Assembly: GCF_001546115.1 (NCBI RefSeq)
Contig: NZ_KQ955208.1
Location: forward strand, 916,021 to 980,020
Length of the DNA stretch: 64,000 nt
Source: Paracoccus aminovorans
Lineage (GTDB): Bacteria > Pseudomonadota > Alphaproteobacteria > Rhodobacterales > Rhodobacteraceae
Direction of reading: 5' to 3'
In this document: piece after piece, positions 25,227 to 34,689 of the stretch
Layout of the letters: each line of letters starts with the position of its first letter
Numbering within the stretch: position 1 is the stretch's first letter
The notes under the pieces: generated by a model
Seen by the model: the letters and a program-made list of their open reading frames with translations, nothing else
Databases searched by the model: none
Told to the model about the DNA's origin: nothing
Position numbers and translations under genes: made by a program

Positions 25227-25325
25227 GGCCCCGCTCCGCTATGGCACGATGTTGCGGGGAATATGGCGCCTGGCGCTGCGTCGAACAATGTCAAACGCGC
25301 AGCCCCGGAAGGGCCGGCGGATGCC

Positions 25326-26828
25326 CTACCCGTTCCCGCGCACGAAGCGGGCCGCCTCCTCCGCCGCCCGGCGCAGGGCGCGGCTCTTGTTCACCGTCTC
25401 CATGAATTCGGCCTCGGGGTCGCTGTCATAGACCACCCCGCCGCCGGCCTGGATGTAAAGCTGGCCGTCCTTGATCACCCCGGTGCGCAGCGCGATGCAC
25501 ATGTCCATCTCGCCATTCGCAGCGAAATAGCCGACGCCGCCGGCATAGACGCCGCGCTTTTCCGGCTCCAGCTCGTCGATGATCTGCATCGCCCGGACCT
25601 TGGGCGCGCCCGAGACGGTGCCGGCCGGCATCCCCGCCAGCAGCGCCGACAGCGCATCCTCGCCCTCGCGCAGCTCGCCCACCACGTTCGAGACGATGTG
25701 CATGACATGCGAATACCGCTCGACAATGAACTGCTCGGTGGGGGTGACGGTGCCCATCTTGGCGACACGGCCGACGTCGTTGCGGCCCAGGTCCAGAAGC
25801 ATCAGGTGCTCGGCCAGTTCCTTCTGGTCGGCCAGCAGGTCGGCTTCCAGCGCGTCGTCCTCGGCCGGGGTCGCGCCGCGCGGGCGGGTGCCGGCGATGG
25901 GGCGGACGGTGACCTGGCCCTCGCGCAGGCGCACCAGGATCTCGGGCGAGGCGCCGCAGATCTGGAAGCCGCCGAAGTTCAGGAAGAACATGAAGGGCGA
26001 GGGGTTGGTGCGGCGCAGCGAGCGATAGAGCGCGAAGGGCGGCAGCGGGAAATCCATCGACCAGCGCTGGCTGGGGACGACCTGGAAGATGTCGCCGGCG
26101 CGGATGTAGTCCTTGGCCTTTTCCACCGCCGCGAGATAGGCCGGCTTGCTGAAATTGCTGCGCAGCTCGCCGATCTTCAGGTCGTGGCCCAAGGCGCGCG
26201 GCTCGCTCGGCTGGCGGTCCAGCGCGCGCAGCGCCTCCATCAGCCGCTCGGCCGCCTGGGCATAGGCGGCACGGACCGGGATGCCCGCGTCGTGCCAGGC
26301 GGGGGCGCAAAGCGCCACCTCGCCCTTGACGCCGTCGAGGACGGCGACGACCGAGGGGCGCAGCATCATCGCGTCGGGCAGGCCCAGCGGGTCGGGGTTC
26401 ACGTCGGGCAGCCGCTCGACCAGCCGGATCATGTCATAGCCGAGATAGCCGAAAAGCCCCGCCGCCCCGGCCGGCACGCCCTCGGGCATGTCGATGCGGG
26501 TCTCGGCGATCAGGGCGCGCAGGCTGTCCAGCGCCGGGCGGTCCTCGGCCACGAATTCCTCGGAATAGCGGGCTTGGCGGTTGATGCGGGCGCGGCCGTC
26601 GCGGCATTCCCAGATCAGGTCGGGCTTCATGCCGACAAAGGAATAGCGGCCGCGGATTTCGCCGCCGGTGACGGATTCCAGCATGAAGGAATTCGGCGCC
26701 GCCTCGGCCAGCTTCAGCATCAGGCTGACCGGCGTGTCGAGGTCAGCGGCCAGGCGGATGGTCAGCAGCTGGTTGCGGCCCTGGGCCCAGCCCTGCTCGA
26801 ATGCCGCGAAATCGGGCGAGATGTCCAT
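25326..26828 (-). CDS. trpE: Anthranilate synthase component I
   Basis: A 500-aa enzyme using chorismate and ammonia (from TrpG) to make anthranilate. Chorismate-binding signature: IAGTRPRGATPAEDDALE, KELAEHLMLLDLGRNDVGRV, FIVERYSHVMHIVSNV, GTVSGAPKVRAMQII and GGGVVYDSDPEAEF. The N-terminal region has LESVTGGEIRGRYSF, part of the tryptophan feedback site. ATG 26828 overlaps the ppiD stop (TGATG); a GTG three bases earlier is less likely. No leader peptide or attenuator precedes it, since ppiD abuts it. Confidence 0.96.
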   Translation of the reverse strand: MDISPDFAAFEQGWAQGRNQLLTIRLAADLDTPVSLMLKLAEAAPNSFMLESVTGGEIRGRYSFVGMKPDLIWECRDGRARINRQARYSEEFVAEDRPALDSLRALIAETRIDMPEGVPAGAAGLFGYLGYDMIRLVERLPDVNPDPLGLPDAMMLRPSVVAVLDGVKGEVALCAPAWHDAGIPVRAAYAQAAERLMEALRALDRQPSEPRALGHDLKIGELRSNFSKPAYLAAVEKAKDYIRAGDIFQVVPSQRWSMDFPLPPFALYRSLRRTNPSPFMFFLNFGGFQICGASPEILVRLREGQVTVRPIAGTRPRGATPAEDDALEADLLADQKELAEHLMLLDLGRNDVGRVAKMGTVTPTEQFIVERYSHVMHIVSNVVGELREGEDALSALLAGMPAGTVSGAPKVRAMQIIDELEPEKRGVYAGGVGYFAANGEMDMCIALRTGVIKDGQLYIQAGGGVVYDSDPEAEFMETVNKSRALRRAAEEAARFVRGNG

Positions 26829-28789
26829 CACTGGACCTGTGCATTCACCGCATCGACGGCGGTCTGGTTGATGGTGGTGCCGCTTTGCGCCTGCAGGGCG
26901 CGGGAGAAATAGTCGAACACGTCCTGGTGCAGGCTGTCGACCAGCCGGGCACTGATGCCGTCGCGGATCTGGCTGGCCTCGTCGCCCTCGGTGGCGGCGG
27001 GGTGGATCTTGTCCAGCGTGACCAGGAAGACCCGGCCGTCGGCATCGACCACCTCGGCGTCGCCCGGCTCCTTGATCTGGAAGGCCTGGGCGACGACGTC
27101 CTGCGGCACGCCGTTGATGAAGCCGCCGCGCGCCAGGTTGGTCTCGGGCGTGCCGCGATCCGCCGCGGGCGGGGCGGCGGCTTCCGGCGGGGCGGCTGGC
27201 GGCGTGGTCGCGGTATTGCCGACCGCGGCGCCGACGGCCTGGGCGACCGGCACGGTCGCCGCCGTCGGGGCCGGCTCGATGCCGGGCGCGACGGCCGCCT
27301 CGGCCGCGAGCTTGCGTTCCTCGGCCAGGGCCAGCAGTTGGCGGCGGGTTTCGTTGCGAGTCCAGTCCTCGGCCACGCGGTCACGCACCTCGGCAAAGGG
27401 GATCAGCGCCGGGGGCTGGATGGCATCCAGCCGCATGGCGAAGACGCCGCCGTCGTCGAAGGTCAGCAGTTCCGGAAAGTCCTTCTCGGTCGCCTGCGCC
27501 GCGTGCTGGCGGAATTCGGGATAGGCGTCGATGCTGTCGGGCGCGGCCTCGGCGCCGGCGCTCCAGTCGATCTGGCCCAGCTTCATCTCGGTCTCCTTGG
27601 CCAGGTCCTCCAGCGTGGCGCCGCCGGCCAGCAGGTCCGAGAATTCGCCGGCCTTGTCCTCGATCACCCGGCGGGCACGGTCGACCGCCGCCTCGATGCG
27701 CAGGTCGGCGCGGGCCTGCTCGAAGGGCACGTTCACCGGCTCGAGGATGGCGTTCATGGAAAACAGCGCCGGGCCCAGGTCCGAACTGGCCGGCCCGGCG
27801 ACGCCCGGCTGCTCCAGCGCAAAGACCGCCTCGCCGGCGGCGCCCAGCTCGGCCTGGGTCACCTCGCCCAGGTCGATGTCATTGAGCGACAGCCCGCGCT
27901 CGGCGGCCAGCGCCTCGATGCTGGTCTCGCCCCTGTCGATCCGGGCCTTGGCTTCCTCGGCGGCGGCCATGGTCGGGAAGACCAGGCGCTCGACCATGCG
28001 GCGCTCGGGGCGCTGGAATTCGTCGATGCGGCTCTGGTAGAGATCGCGCAGCGCCTGCTCGTCGACCTCGACCTCGCCTTCCAGCATCTCGGGGGTCAGC
28101 CAGACATAGGTGATCTTGCGGATCTCGGGCGCGGTGAAGCGGTCGGCATTGGCCTTGTGCCAGGCCTCCAGCGTGGCGTCGTCGGGGGTGGCGATGGGCG
28201 CGGCCAGGTCGGCCGCGGTCAGCTCGCGCCAGTGGATGTCGCGGGTCTCCATCAGCCAGCCCTGCGAGCGGGCGGTGACCGCCTCGGGCGCGGTGACGCC
28301 GGCCAGCACCGCCTGCTGCAGGATCAGCCGGGCCTGGTCCATGCGCAGGTCGTGCTCGAACTCGGCCTCGCGGATGCCCTCGCGCTTCAGCACGTCGGCA
28401 TAGACATTGCGGTCGAACTGGCCGTTCATGCCGCGGAAGGCCTGCGAGGCGGTGATCTGGTCGGCCACCGCCTTGTCGCCGACCGAGACGCCCAGCCGGT
28501 TCGCCTCGTCTTCCAGCGCGGCCCCGGTATAGAGCCGCGCCAGCGCCGCCTGGTCGATGCCGATGGTGCGGGCCTCGGCGCCGGTGACCTGGCGGCCGGT
28601 GCGGGCCGAGAAGTCCTGCATCTCGGCGCGTAGCGTGCGGGCATAGTCCTGCGACGAGATCGAGACATCGCCCACCGTGCCGATATCCGCCGTGCCGCCC
28701 GAGAAATTGGTGACGCCGAAGCCGCCCAATCCCAGGACCAGCATCCCCATCAGCAACCAGACGATCGTGGATTTGCCCTTGCCGCGCAT
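26828..28789 (-). CDS. ppiD: PpiD-like periplasmic folding factor
   Basis: A 653-aa protein anchored by one N-terminal helix (IVWLLMGMLVLGLGGFGVTNF). ATG 28789 is used because it gives the KGKS-anchor start; the open frame upstream is not needed. A SurA-type chaperone region follows (ALARLYTGAALEDEANRLGV, MNGQFDRNVYADVLKREG), then parvulin-like sequence (YPEFRQHAAQATEKDFPELL, GGVFAMRLDAIQPPAL) and a Pro/Ala-rich linker around residue 540. The parvulin active site is not conserved enough to judge activity by eye. Overlaps and probably is cotranscribed with trpE. Confidence 0.88.
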   Translation of the reverse strand: MRGKGKSTIVWLLMGMLVLGLGGFGVTNFSGGTADIGTVGDVSISSQDYARTLRAEMQDFSARTGRQVTGAEARTIGIDQAALARLYTGAALEDEANRLGVSVGDKAVADQITASQAFRGMNGQFDRNVYADVLKREGIREAEFEHDLRMDQARLILQQAVLAGVTAPEAVTARSQGWLMETRDIHWRELTAADLAAPIATPDDATLEAWHKANADRFTAPEIRKITYVWLTPEMLEGEVEVDEQALRDLYQSRIDEFQRPERRMVERLVFPTMAAAEEAKARIDRGETSIEALAAERGLSLNDIDLGEVTQAELGAAGEAVFALEQPGVAGPASSDLGPALFSMNAILEPVNVPFEQARADLRIEAAVDRARRVIEDKAGEFSDLLAGGATLEDLAKETEMKLGQIDWSAGAEAAPDSIDAYPEFRQHAAQATEKDFPELLTFDDGGVFAMRLDAIQPPALIPFAEVRDRVAEDWTRNETRRQLLALAEERKLAAEAAVAPGIEPAPTAATVPVAQAVGAAVGNTATTPPAAPPEAAAPPAADRGTPETNLARGGFINGVPQDVVAQAFQIKEPGDAEVVDADGRVFLVTLDKIHPAATEGDEASQIRDGISARLVDSLHQDVFDYFSRALQAQSGTTINQTAVDAVNAQVQ

Positions 28790-28912
28790 GATGATGCCGT
28801 CCCGTTCTGAATTCTTGTCTCTAGCCGCGTGTTTAGGGTGCGCGCGCCCCGGCGGCAAGGGCCGCGGCGGGCCCGGCCCGCGCCGCCGGCTCACAAAGCC
28901 GCAAGCCGTGCG

Positions 28913-30088
28913 TCAGGCGCGGAAGCCCGCGAGCCGGTCCATCAGCGCGGCGATCCCGTCCACGTCGGCATTGGCGAAGGCGATGCGCAGGTGGCGCGCG
29001 CCCTCGGCGTCGCCCTGGGGCATGAACATGGTGCCGGGCAGCGCCAGCACGCCGGCCTCGGCCACCAGCCGGCGGGCAAGATCGGGCGAGGCGAGGTCGA
29101 ACGGATGCTCGACCCAGGCGAAATAGGCGCCGCAACCCTTGACCCGCCAGCCCGCAAGGCCGGCCATGCCCGAGGCGGTGGCGGCGCGGCGGCGCAGGAT
29201 TTCCGCGCGCTCGGCCGCGAGCCATGGGCCCAGGTTCGCCATGCCCCAGGCGGCGCCGATCTGGCCGATCTGGCTGGCGCAGATGGCGACGGTGTCGAGG
29301 AATTTCTCGATCTCGACCATGCGGGCCGGGCTCGCGATCACCGCGCCGACGCGGTGGCCGGTCAGCCGATAGGCCTTGGAAAAGCTGTAGAGATGGATCA
29401 GCGTGTCGCCCCAGTCGGGGTCGGCGAACAGGTCGTGCGGCGCGCCGGTGCGGCTGTCGAAATCGCGGTAGGTCTCATCGACGACCAGCGCGAGGCCACG
29501 GGCGCGGGCCAGCTCCATGAAGCCGCGCAGCACCTCGGCCGGGTATTCCGCGCCCGAGGGGTTGTTGGGGCTGACCAGCACGATGGCGCGGGTGCGGGCG
29601 GTGACCAGGCGTTCGGCCTCGGCCGGGTCGGGGACCATGCCCGGACCGCAGCGCAACCCGACGGTGGCGATGCCCTGCATGTCGAGCCACATCTTGTGGT
29701 TGAAATACCACGGCATCGGCAGGATGACCTCGTCCCCGGCCGCGGCGAGGGTCTGGATCGCGGCGCAGAAGGCCTGGTTGCAGCCCTGGGTGATCGCGAC
29801 CTCTTCGGGACGGATGCTGCCGCCATAGGCCGCCGACCAGGCGCGGGCCACCGCCTCGCGCAGCTCCGGCCGGCCCAGCACCGGGCCGTAGAGATGCGCG
29901 TCGGGCTGGTTCAGCGCCGCCTCGGCCATGGCGCGGCGCAGGGGCTCGGGCGGCGGATCGACCGGGGCGGCCTGGCTCACGTTGATGAGCGGGCGCTCGG
30001 GCGGGAAGCTGACGCCGTCGAGCCAGCGCCGCGCCTCCATCACCGGAGGGCGAAAGGTCGCGGCAAGCGCGGGGTTCAGCGGCAGCAT
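28913..30088 (-). CDS. PLP-dependent aminotransferase, class I/II
   Basis: A 391-aa fold-type I aminotransferase. The PLP Lys lies in YSFSKAYRLTGHRVG; other class marks are ITQGCNQAFCAAI, LVSPNNPSG (Asn) and LVVDETYRDF (Asp). HLRIAFAN near the end holds the conserved carboxylate-binding Arg. Substrate cannot be fixed from the sequence. Encoded between ppiD and a Pro-rich protein on the same strand. Confidence 0.9.
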   Translation of the reverse strand: MLPLNPALAATFRPPVMEARRWLDGVSFPPERPLINVSQAAPVDPPPEPLRRAMAEAALNQPDAHLYGPVLGRPELREAVARAWSAAYGGSIRPEEVAITQGCNQAFCAAIQTLAAAGDEVILPMPWYFNHKMWLDMQGIATVGLRCGPGMVPDPAEAERLVTARTRAIVLVSPNNPSGAEYPAEVLRGFMELARARGLALVVDETYRDFDSRTGAPHDLFADPDWGDTLIHLYSFSKAYRLTGHRVGAVIASPARMVEIEKFLDTVAICASQIGQIGAAWGMANLGPWLAAERAEILRRRAATASGMAGLAGWRVKGCGAYFAWVEHPFDLASPDLARRLVAEAGVLALPGTMFMPQGDAEGARHLRIAFANADVDGIAALMDRLAGFRA

Positions 30089-30096
30089 GGCAAGCT

Positions 30097-30960
30097 CTAG
30101 TCGTTGAGGCGCAGGGCGCCGAAATCAGGGGGCGTCGACAGGTCGGGCGCGGTGTCGCGGGCCGGAGAGGCCGGGGTTTCGGCTGGGGTTTCTGCGGGCA
30201 CCTCGGCCGGTGCTTCGGCGGCGGCAAGCGTGGCCGGCGCGGTGGCGGCGGGGCTGCGCTCGGGCGCGCGGTCCAGCCCCGGCGTCACCACCTTGCCGGG
30301 CGGCGGCACCGGGATCGGCGCCTCGCCGGCCGGTTCGGGCAGGTCGATGGGATCGGGCGCGGGCAGCGCCATCTCGGGCGCGGCGGGGGCCTCGGGCGGC
30401 GGCGGGCGCGCGGCGGCGGCATCGGTCCCGGCGGGCGCGGGCTCGGCCGAGGGGCGCGGCGCGGCGGCGGGCTGGGCCGGCTGCGGCGCCTGCGCGGAGA
30501 GCGCCGTCGGCAGTTGCGGCGGCTGGTCGGTCGCGGCGGCAAAGCCCGAGCCGGCGGGCAGCGTCAGGGTCTCGGCCACGGCGGCCTCGGGTTCGGCGGC
30601 CTCGGGCGCGGCGGCCGGGGGCTCAGCGGTCGGGGCGGCCGAAACAACGGCGTCCGGTCCGGGCGCCTGGGCTTCGGGCGCGATCGGCTCGGCCGAGACC
30701 GGCCCGGCAGGCGCGAGCGCAACCGCAGGCGTCTCGGCGGGCAGGTCCGCGACCGGCTCGGCCGGCACCGGCGCGACCGTTGCCGGTTCGGCCGGCGGCT
30801 CGGTAGGGGTTGCCGCGACCGGCTCCAGGGCCATATCGGCGGCAGGCGCCGGGCTCTCGCCAGGCCGCGGCGGTTGCGGCAGCGCCAGCGACAGCCCCGC
30901 CAGCGCGGCGCCGCAGATCAGCATGCCGTGAACAAACCCTGCCGCGAATCGCCTTGCCAT
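30097..30960 (-). CDS. Membrane-anchored Pro/Ala-rich low-complexity protein
   Basis: A 287-aa protein from ATG 30960. Residues 6-27 form one membrane anchor (AAGFVHGMLICGAALAGLSLAL); the rest is almost entirely Pro, Ala, Glu and Val with no globular domain, and ends DFGALRLND. Similar extensions occur at the N-terminus of exported envelope proteins, for example divergent polysaccharide deacetylases of this order, so it could be a truncated or extension-only relative. No frameshift is obvious at the 3' end. Ends 8 bases before the aminotransferase start. Confidence 0.7.
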   Translation of the reverse strand: MARRFAAGFVHGMLICGAALAGLSLALPQPPRPGESPAPAADMALEPVAATPTEPPAEPATVAPVPAEPVADLPAETPAVALAPAGPVSAEPIAPEAQAPGPDAVVSAAPTAEPPAAAPEAAEPEAAVAETLTLPAGSGFAAATDQPPQLPTALSAQAPQPAQPAAAPRPSAEPAPAGTDAAAARPPPPEAPAAPEMALPAPDPIDLPEPAGEAPIPVPPPGKVVTPGLDRAPERSPAATAPATLAAAEAPAEVPAETPAETPASPARDTAPDLSTPPDFGALRLND

Positions 30961-31130
30961 GCCTCGACCGTCCCGCCCTTGGCCCCGCGCGCCGTTTTTC
31001 TTGCCCGGCGGGCTTGACCCCCCAAGGCGCTTTAGCCCATCTATAGCGGCAGATTTTGCGGGGTTCATCCCCCTTTGCAAGGCCCCGATCCCCAAGGCCC
31101 CCATCCAAGGCCCAATCCAAGGCGCGCGCC

Positions 31131-31721
31131 ATGATCCTGCTCATCGACAATTACGACAGCTTTACCTGGAACCTGGTGCATTACATGGGCGAAGCCGGCG
31201 CGGATGTGGTGGTGCGCCGCAACGACGTGCTGACGGTCGAGGAGGCGCTGGACATGGGCGCCCAGGGCATCGTGATCTCGCCCGGGCCCTGCGATCCGGC
31301 ACAGGCCGGGATCATCGTGCCGCTGATCCGGGCGGCGGCGGAACGCGGCGTGCCGCTCTTTGGCGTCTGCCTGGGCCACCAGGCCATCGGCGAGGCCTTC
31401 GGTGGCAAGGTGGTGCGCGCCAGCCGCATCGTCCACGGCAAGACCGACGCGGTCAGCCATGACGGCACCGGGGTCTTTTCCGGCCTGCCCTCGCCCCTGA
31501 CCGCGACGCGCTATCATTCGCTGACGGTCGAGCCGGAAAGCCTGCCCGACTGCCTGCGCGTCACCGCGACCTGCGCCGACGGCACCATCATGGGGCTGGT
31601 GCACAGGACGCTGCCCATCGAGGGCGTGCAGTTCCACCCGGAAAGCATCGCCTCGGAATACGGCCACGACATGATCCGCAACTTCCTGCGCCGCTGCTCG
31701 AACCTGGACGCGGCGGCATGA
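31131..31721 (+). CDS. trpG: Anthranilate synthase component II (glutaminase)
   Basis: A 196-aa class I glutamine amidotransferase that feeds ammonia to TrpE. The catalytic triad is visible: Cys in [16 protein letters not shown], His and Glu in [24 protein letters not shown] is the usual start, which fixes ATG 31131. It could also serve p-aminobenzoate synthesis, as in many bacteria with one PabA/TrpG. Its stop overlaps trpD by ATGA. Confidence 0.95.
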   Translation: MILLIDNYDSFTWNLVHYMGEAGADVVVRRNDVLTVEEALDMGAQGIVISPGPCDPAQAGIIVPLIRAAAERGVPLFGVCLGHQAIGEAFGGKVVRASRIVHGKTDAVSHDGTGVFSGLPSPLTATRYHSLTVEPESLPDCLRVTATCADGTIMGLVHRTLPIEGVQFHPESIASEYGHDMIRNFLRRCSNLDAAA

Positions 31722-32749
31722 GCGTGACCGACATCCGCCCGCTGATCGGCATCGCCGCCACCCGCCCGCTGACCGGGGCCGAGGCCGAGGCCGCCTTCGG
31801 CGCGCTGTTCGAGGGCGCGGCGACTCCGGCGCAGATCGGCGGGCTGCTGATGGCGCTCCGCGTGCGCGGCGAGACGGTCGAGGAAATGGCCGCCGCCACC
31901 CGCGCCATGCGCGCGCGGATGAACCGCATCAAGGCCCCCGTGGGCGCCATCGACATCGTCGGCACCGGCGGCGACGGCAAGGGCACGCTGAACATCTCGA
32001 CCGCCACGGCCTTCGTGGTCGCGGGCGCCGGCGTGCCGGTCGCCAAGCACGGCAACCGCAACCTGTCGTCGAAATCCGGCAGCGCCGATGCGATCACCCA
32101 TCTGGGGCTGAACGTGATGACGCCGCCCGAGGTGGCCGAGCGCGCGCTGGCCGAGACCGGGATCTGCTTCATGATGGCGCCGATGCATCACCCCGCCATG
32201 CGCCATGTCGGCCCGGCGCGGGCCGAGTTGGGCACCCGGACGATCTTCAACCTGCTGGGGCCGATGACCAATCCGGGCGGGGTCAAGCGGCAGCTGACCG
32301 GCACCTTCGACCGGGTCTGGAACCGGCCGATGGCCGAGACGCTGCGCGCGCTGGGCTCGGAGGTCGCCTGGCTGATCCATGGCGGCGACGGCACCGACGA
32401 GCTGTCGATCGCCGCGCCGAGCTGGGTGGCGGCGCTGAAGGACGGCGAGATCACCGAATTCGAGATCGCCCCCGAGGATGCCGGCCTGCCGCGCCATCCG
32501 TTCGAGGCGATCCTGGGCGGCGATCCCGTCCATAACGCCAATGCGCTGCGCGCGCTGCTGGCGGGCGAGACCGGCGCCTATCGCGACGCGGTGCTGCTGA
32601 ATGCCGCCGCCGCGCTGCTGATCGCCGGCAAGGCGGCTTCGCTGCCCGAGGGGGCCGAGATCGCGGCCGAAGCCATCGACAGCGGCAAGGCGGCGGCGAA
32701 GCTCGCCGCCCTGGCCGCGCAGGTCGGCGCGCCCGAGCCGCAAGCCTGA
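31718..32749 (+). CDS. trpD: Anthranilate phosphoribosyltransferase
   Basis: A 343-aa enzyme joining PRPP and anthranilate. [25 protein letters not shown] binds [39 protein letters not shown] and [17 protein letters not shown] are the classic family blocks. Normal length. Overlaps trpG (ATGA) and the next gene. Confidence 0.96.
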   Translation: MSVTDIRPLIGIAATRPLTGAEAEAAFGALFEGAATPAQIGGLLMALRVRGETVEEMAAATRAMRARMNRIKAPVGAIDIVGTGGDGKGTLNISTATAFVVAGAGVPVAKHGNRNLSSKSGSADAITHLGLNVMTPPEVAERALAETGICFMMAPMHHPAMRHVGPARAELGTRTIFNLLGPMTNPGGVKRQLTGTFDRVWNRPMAETLRALGSEVAWLIHGGDGTDELSIAAPSWVAALKDGEITEFEIAPEDAGLPRHPFEAILGGDPVHNANALRALLAGETGAYRDAVLLNAAAALLIAGKAASLPEGAEIAAEAIDSGKAAAKLAALAAQVGAPEPQA

Positions 32750-33411
32750 TGGCGGCGCTGGTCCCGCCGGAATGGGCCGGCCTGCCGTTCTTTCGCCAGG
32801 ACTGGCCGGGCATCGCCGCGCGGCTGGACGGTCACGACTGGCTGCCCGGCCCGGCCCGGGTCTTTGCCGCGCTGGCGCTGACGCCGCCCGGGTCGGCGCG
32901 GGTGGTGATCCTGGGCCAGGACCCCTATCCGACGCCCGGCCATGCCAATGGGCTGGCGTTCTCGGTGACGCCCGAGACCGCCCTGCCCCGCTCGCTGCGG
33001 AACATCCATGCCGAGATGCAGGCCGACCTGGGCGCCGCGCCGCCCGACGGCGACCTGTCGGGCTGGGCGCGGCAAGGGGTGCTGCTGCTGAACACCGCGC
33101 TTTCGGTGCTGCCCGGCCAAGCCGGCGCGCATGCGAAATGGGGCTGGGAGCGGCTGGTGCGCCAGGCCATCGCCCGGGCGCAGGACGAGCGGCCGCTGGC
33201 CTTCGTGCTGTGGGGCGCGCATGCACAAAAGGCGGTGGCGGGCCTGCCGCGCGGCTGCGACCTGGTGATCGAAAGCGCGCATCCCTCGCCGCTGTCGGCG
33301 CGGCGCGGCTTCTTCGGGTCCAGGCCGTTCAGCCGGGTGAACGACTGGCTGCGCGCGCGTGGCGAGGCGCCGATCGACTGGGCCCTTTCCCGGCCGGCCG
33401 CGGCGGAGTAA
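32749..33411 (+). CDS. ung: Uracil-DNA glycosylase, family 1
   Basis: A 220-aa base-excision enzyme. Motif [21 protein letters not shown], has the catalytic Asp (residue about 58) with Pro where many Ung proteins have His. [13 protein letters not shown] and the second motif [17 protein letters not shown] follow. The start overlaps the trpD stop and 8 bases separate it from trpC, so a DNA-repair gene is embedded in the tryptophan operon. Confidence 0.93.
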   Translation: MAALVPPEWAGLPFFRQDWPGIAARLDGHDWLPGPARVFAALALTPPGSARVVILGQDPYPTPGHANGLAFSVTPETALPRSLRNIHAEMQADLGAAPPDGDLSGWARQGVLLLNTALSVLPGQAGAHAKWGWERLVRQAIARAQDERPLAFVLWGAHAQKAVAGLPRGCDLVIESAHPSPLSARRGFFGSRPFSRVNDWLRARGEAPIDWALSRPAAAE

Positions 33412-33419
33412 GGAAAACC

Positions 33420-34211
33420 ATGAACATTCTCGACCGCATCAAAGCCTACAAGCTGGAAGAAATCGCCGCCGCCAAGGCCGCCCGGCCGCTGGCCGAGCTC
33501 GAGGCCCAGGCCCGCGCCGCCGAGGCGCCGCGCGGCTTTGCCCGGGCCTTGGCCGCAAAGGCCGCGCATGGCCATGCCCTGATCGCCGAGATCAAGAAGG
33601 CGAGCCCCTCCAAGGGCTTGATCCGCCCAGATTTCGACCCGCCGGCGCTGGCCCGCGCCTATGAGGCCGGCGGCGCGGCCTGCCTGTCGGTGCTGACCGA
33701 CGGCCCCAGCTTCCAGGGCGCGCCGGCCTTCCTGACCGCCGCCCGCGCCGCCTGCGACCTGCCGGCGCTGCGCAAGGATTTCCTTTACGATCCCTATCAG
33801 GTCGCCGAGGCCCGCGCCTGGGGCGCCGATTGCATCCTGATCATCATGGCCTCGGTCGAGGATACGCTCGCCGCCGAGCTCGAGGACGCCGCGAGCCATT
33901 GGGGCATGGACGCGCTGATCGAGGTCCATGACGAGGCCGAGATGGAACGCGCCCTGCGCCTGAAATCGCCGCTGATCGGGGTGAACAACCGCAACCTGAA
34001 GACCTTTGACATCAGCCTCGACACCACGCTGCGGCTGGCGCCGATGCTGCCGCCGGACCGCGACCTGGTCTGCGAAAGCGGCCTTTTCGTGGCAGCCGAC
34101 CTGGACCGCATGGCAGAGGCCGGGGTGAAGCGCTTCCTGATCGGCGAAAGCCTGATGCGCCAGGCCGACGTGACCGCGGCGACGCGCGGCATCCTGGGGC
34201 TGGCGGCATGA
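33420..34211 (+). CDS. trpC: Indole-3-glycerol-phosphate synthase
   Basis: A 263-aa TIM-barrel enzyme for the fourth step of tryptophan synthesis. Family marks: [15 protein letters not shown] (catalytic Lys), [58 protein letters not shown] and [20 protein letters not shown] lies 5 bases upstream. Its stop overlaps moaC (ATGA). Confidence 0.96.
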   Translation: MNILDRIKAYKLEEIAAAKAARPLAELEAQARAAEAPRGFARALAAKAAHGHALIAEIKKASPSKGLIRPDFDPPALARAYEAGGAACLSVLTDGPSFQGAPAFLTAARAACDLPALRKDFLYDPYQVAEARAWGADCILIIMASVEDTLAAELEDAASHWGMDALIEVHDEAEMERALRLKSPLIGVNNRNLKTFDISLDTTLRLAPMLPPDRDLVCESGLFVAADLDRMAEAGVKRFLIGESLMRQADVTAATRGILGLAA

Positions 34212-34678
34212 GCCTGACGCATTTCGACGCCCAGGGTCAGGCGCATATGGTCGACGTGTCGCAAAAGCCCGACACCGCGCGCGAGGCGGTGGCCGAGGGC
34301 CTGGTCGTCATGGCGCCCGAGACGCTGGCCCTGGCGCAGGGTGGCGCGGCCAAGGGCGACGTCATGGGCGTGGCGCGGCTCGCCGGCATCATGGGCGCCA
34401 AGCGTACCTCGGACCTGATCCCGCTGTGCCATCCGCTGCCGATCACCAAGGTCGCGGTCGACCTCGTGGCCGACCCGGCCCTGCCCGGCATCCGCATCAC
34501 CGCGACCGTGCGCACCGCCGGCAAGACCGGCGTGGAGATGGAGGCGCTGACCGCCGTTTCCACCGCCTGCCTGACCGTCTATGACATGCTGAAAGCCGCG
34601 CAGAAGGACATGCGCATCGAAGGAATCCGCCTGCTGGCGAAAAGCGGCGGCAAATCGGGCGACTTCCGCGCGCCCTGA
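34208..34678 (+). CDS. moaC: Cyclic pyranopterin monophosphate synthase
   Basis: A 156-aa enzyme in the first part of molybdenum cofactor synthesis. Signature: [31 protein letters not shown] with the catalytic Lys, then [26 protein letters not shown] and the closing KSGGKSG. Coupled to trpC and followed 11 bases later by moeA. Confidence 0.96.
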   Translation: MSLTHFDAQGQAHMVDVSQKPDTAREAVAEGLVVMAPETLALAQGGAAKGDVMGVARLAGIMGAKRTSDLIPLCHPLPITKVAVDLVADPALPGIRITATVRTAGKTGVEMEALTAVSTACLTVYDMLKAAQKDMRIEGIRLLAKSGGKSGDFRAP

Positions 34679-34689
34679 AAGGGGAACCG

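Noticed and set aside
24807-28633. Long plus-strand ORFs opposite trpE and ppiD
   Set aside because: Shadows of well-identified minus-strand genes; no domain seen.
31514-33226. 570-aa minus-strand ORF opposite trpG, trpD and ung
   Set aside because: Shadow composition, overlapping three certain genes.
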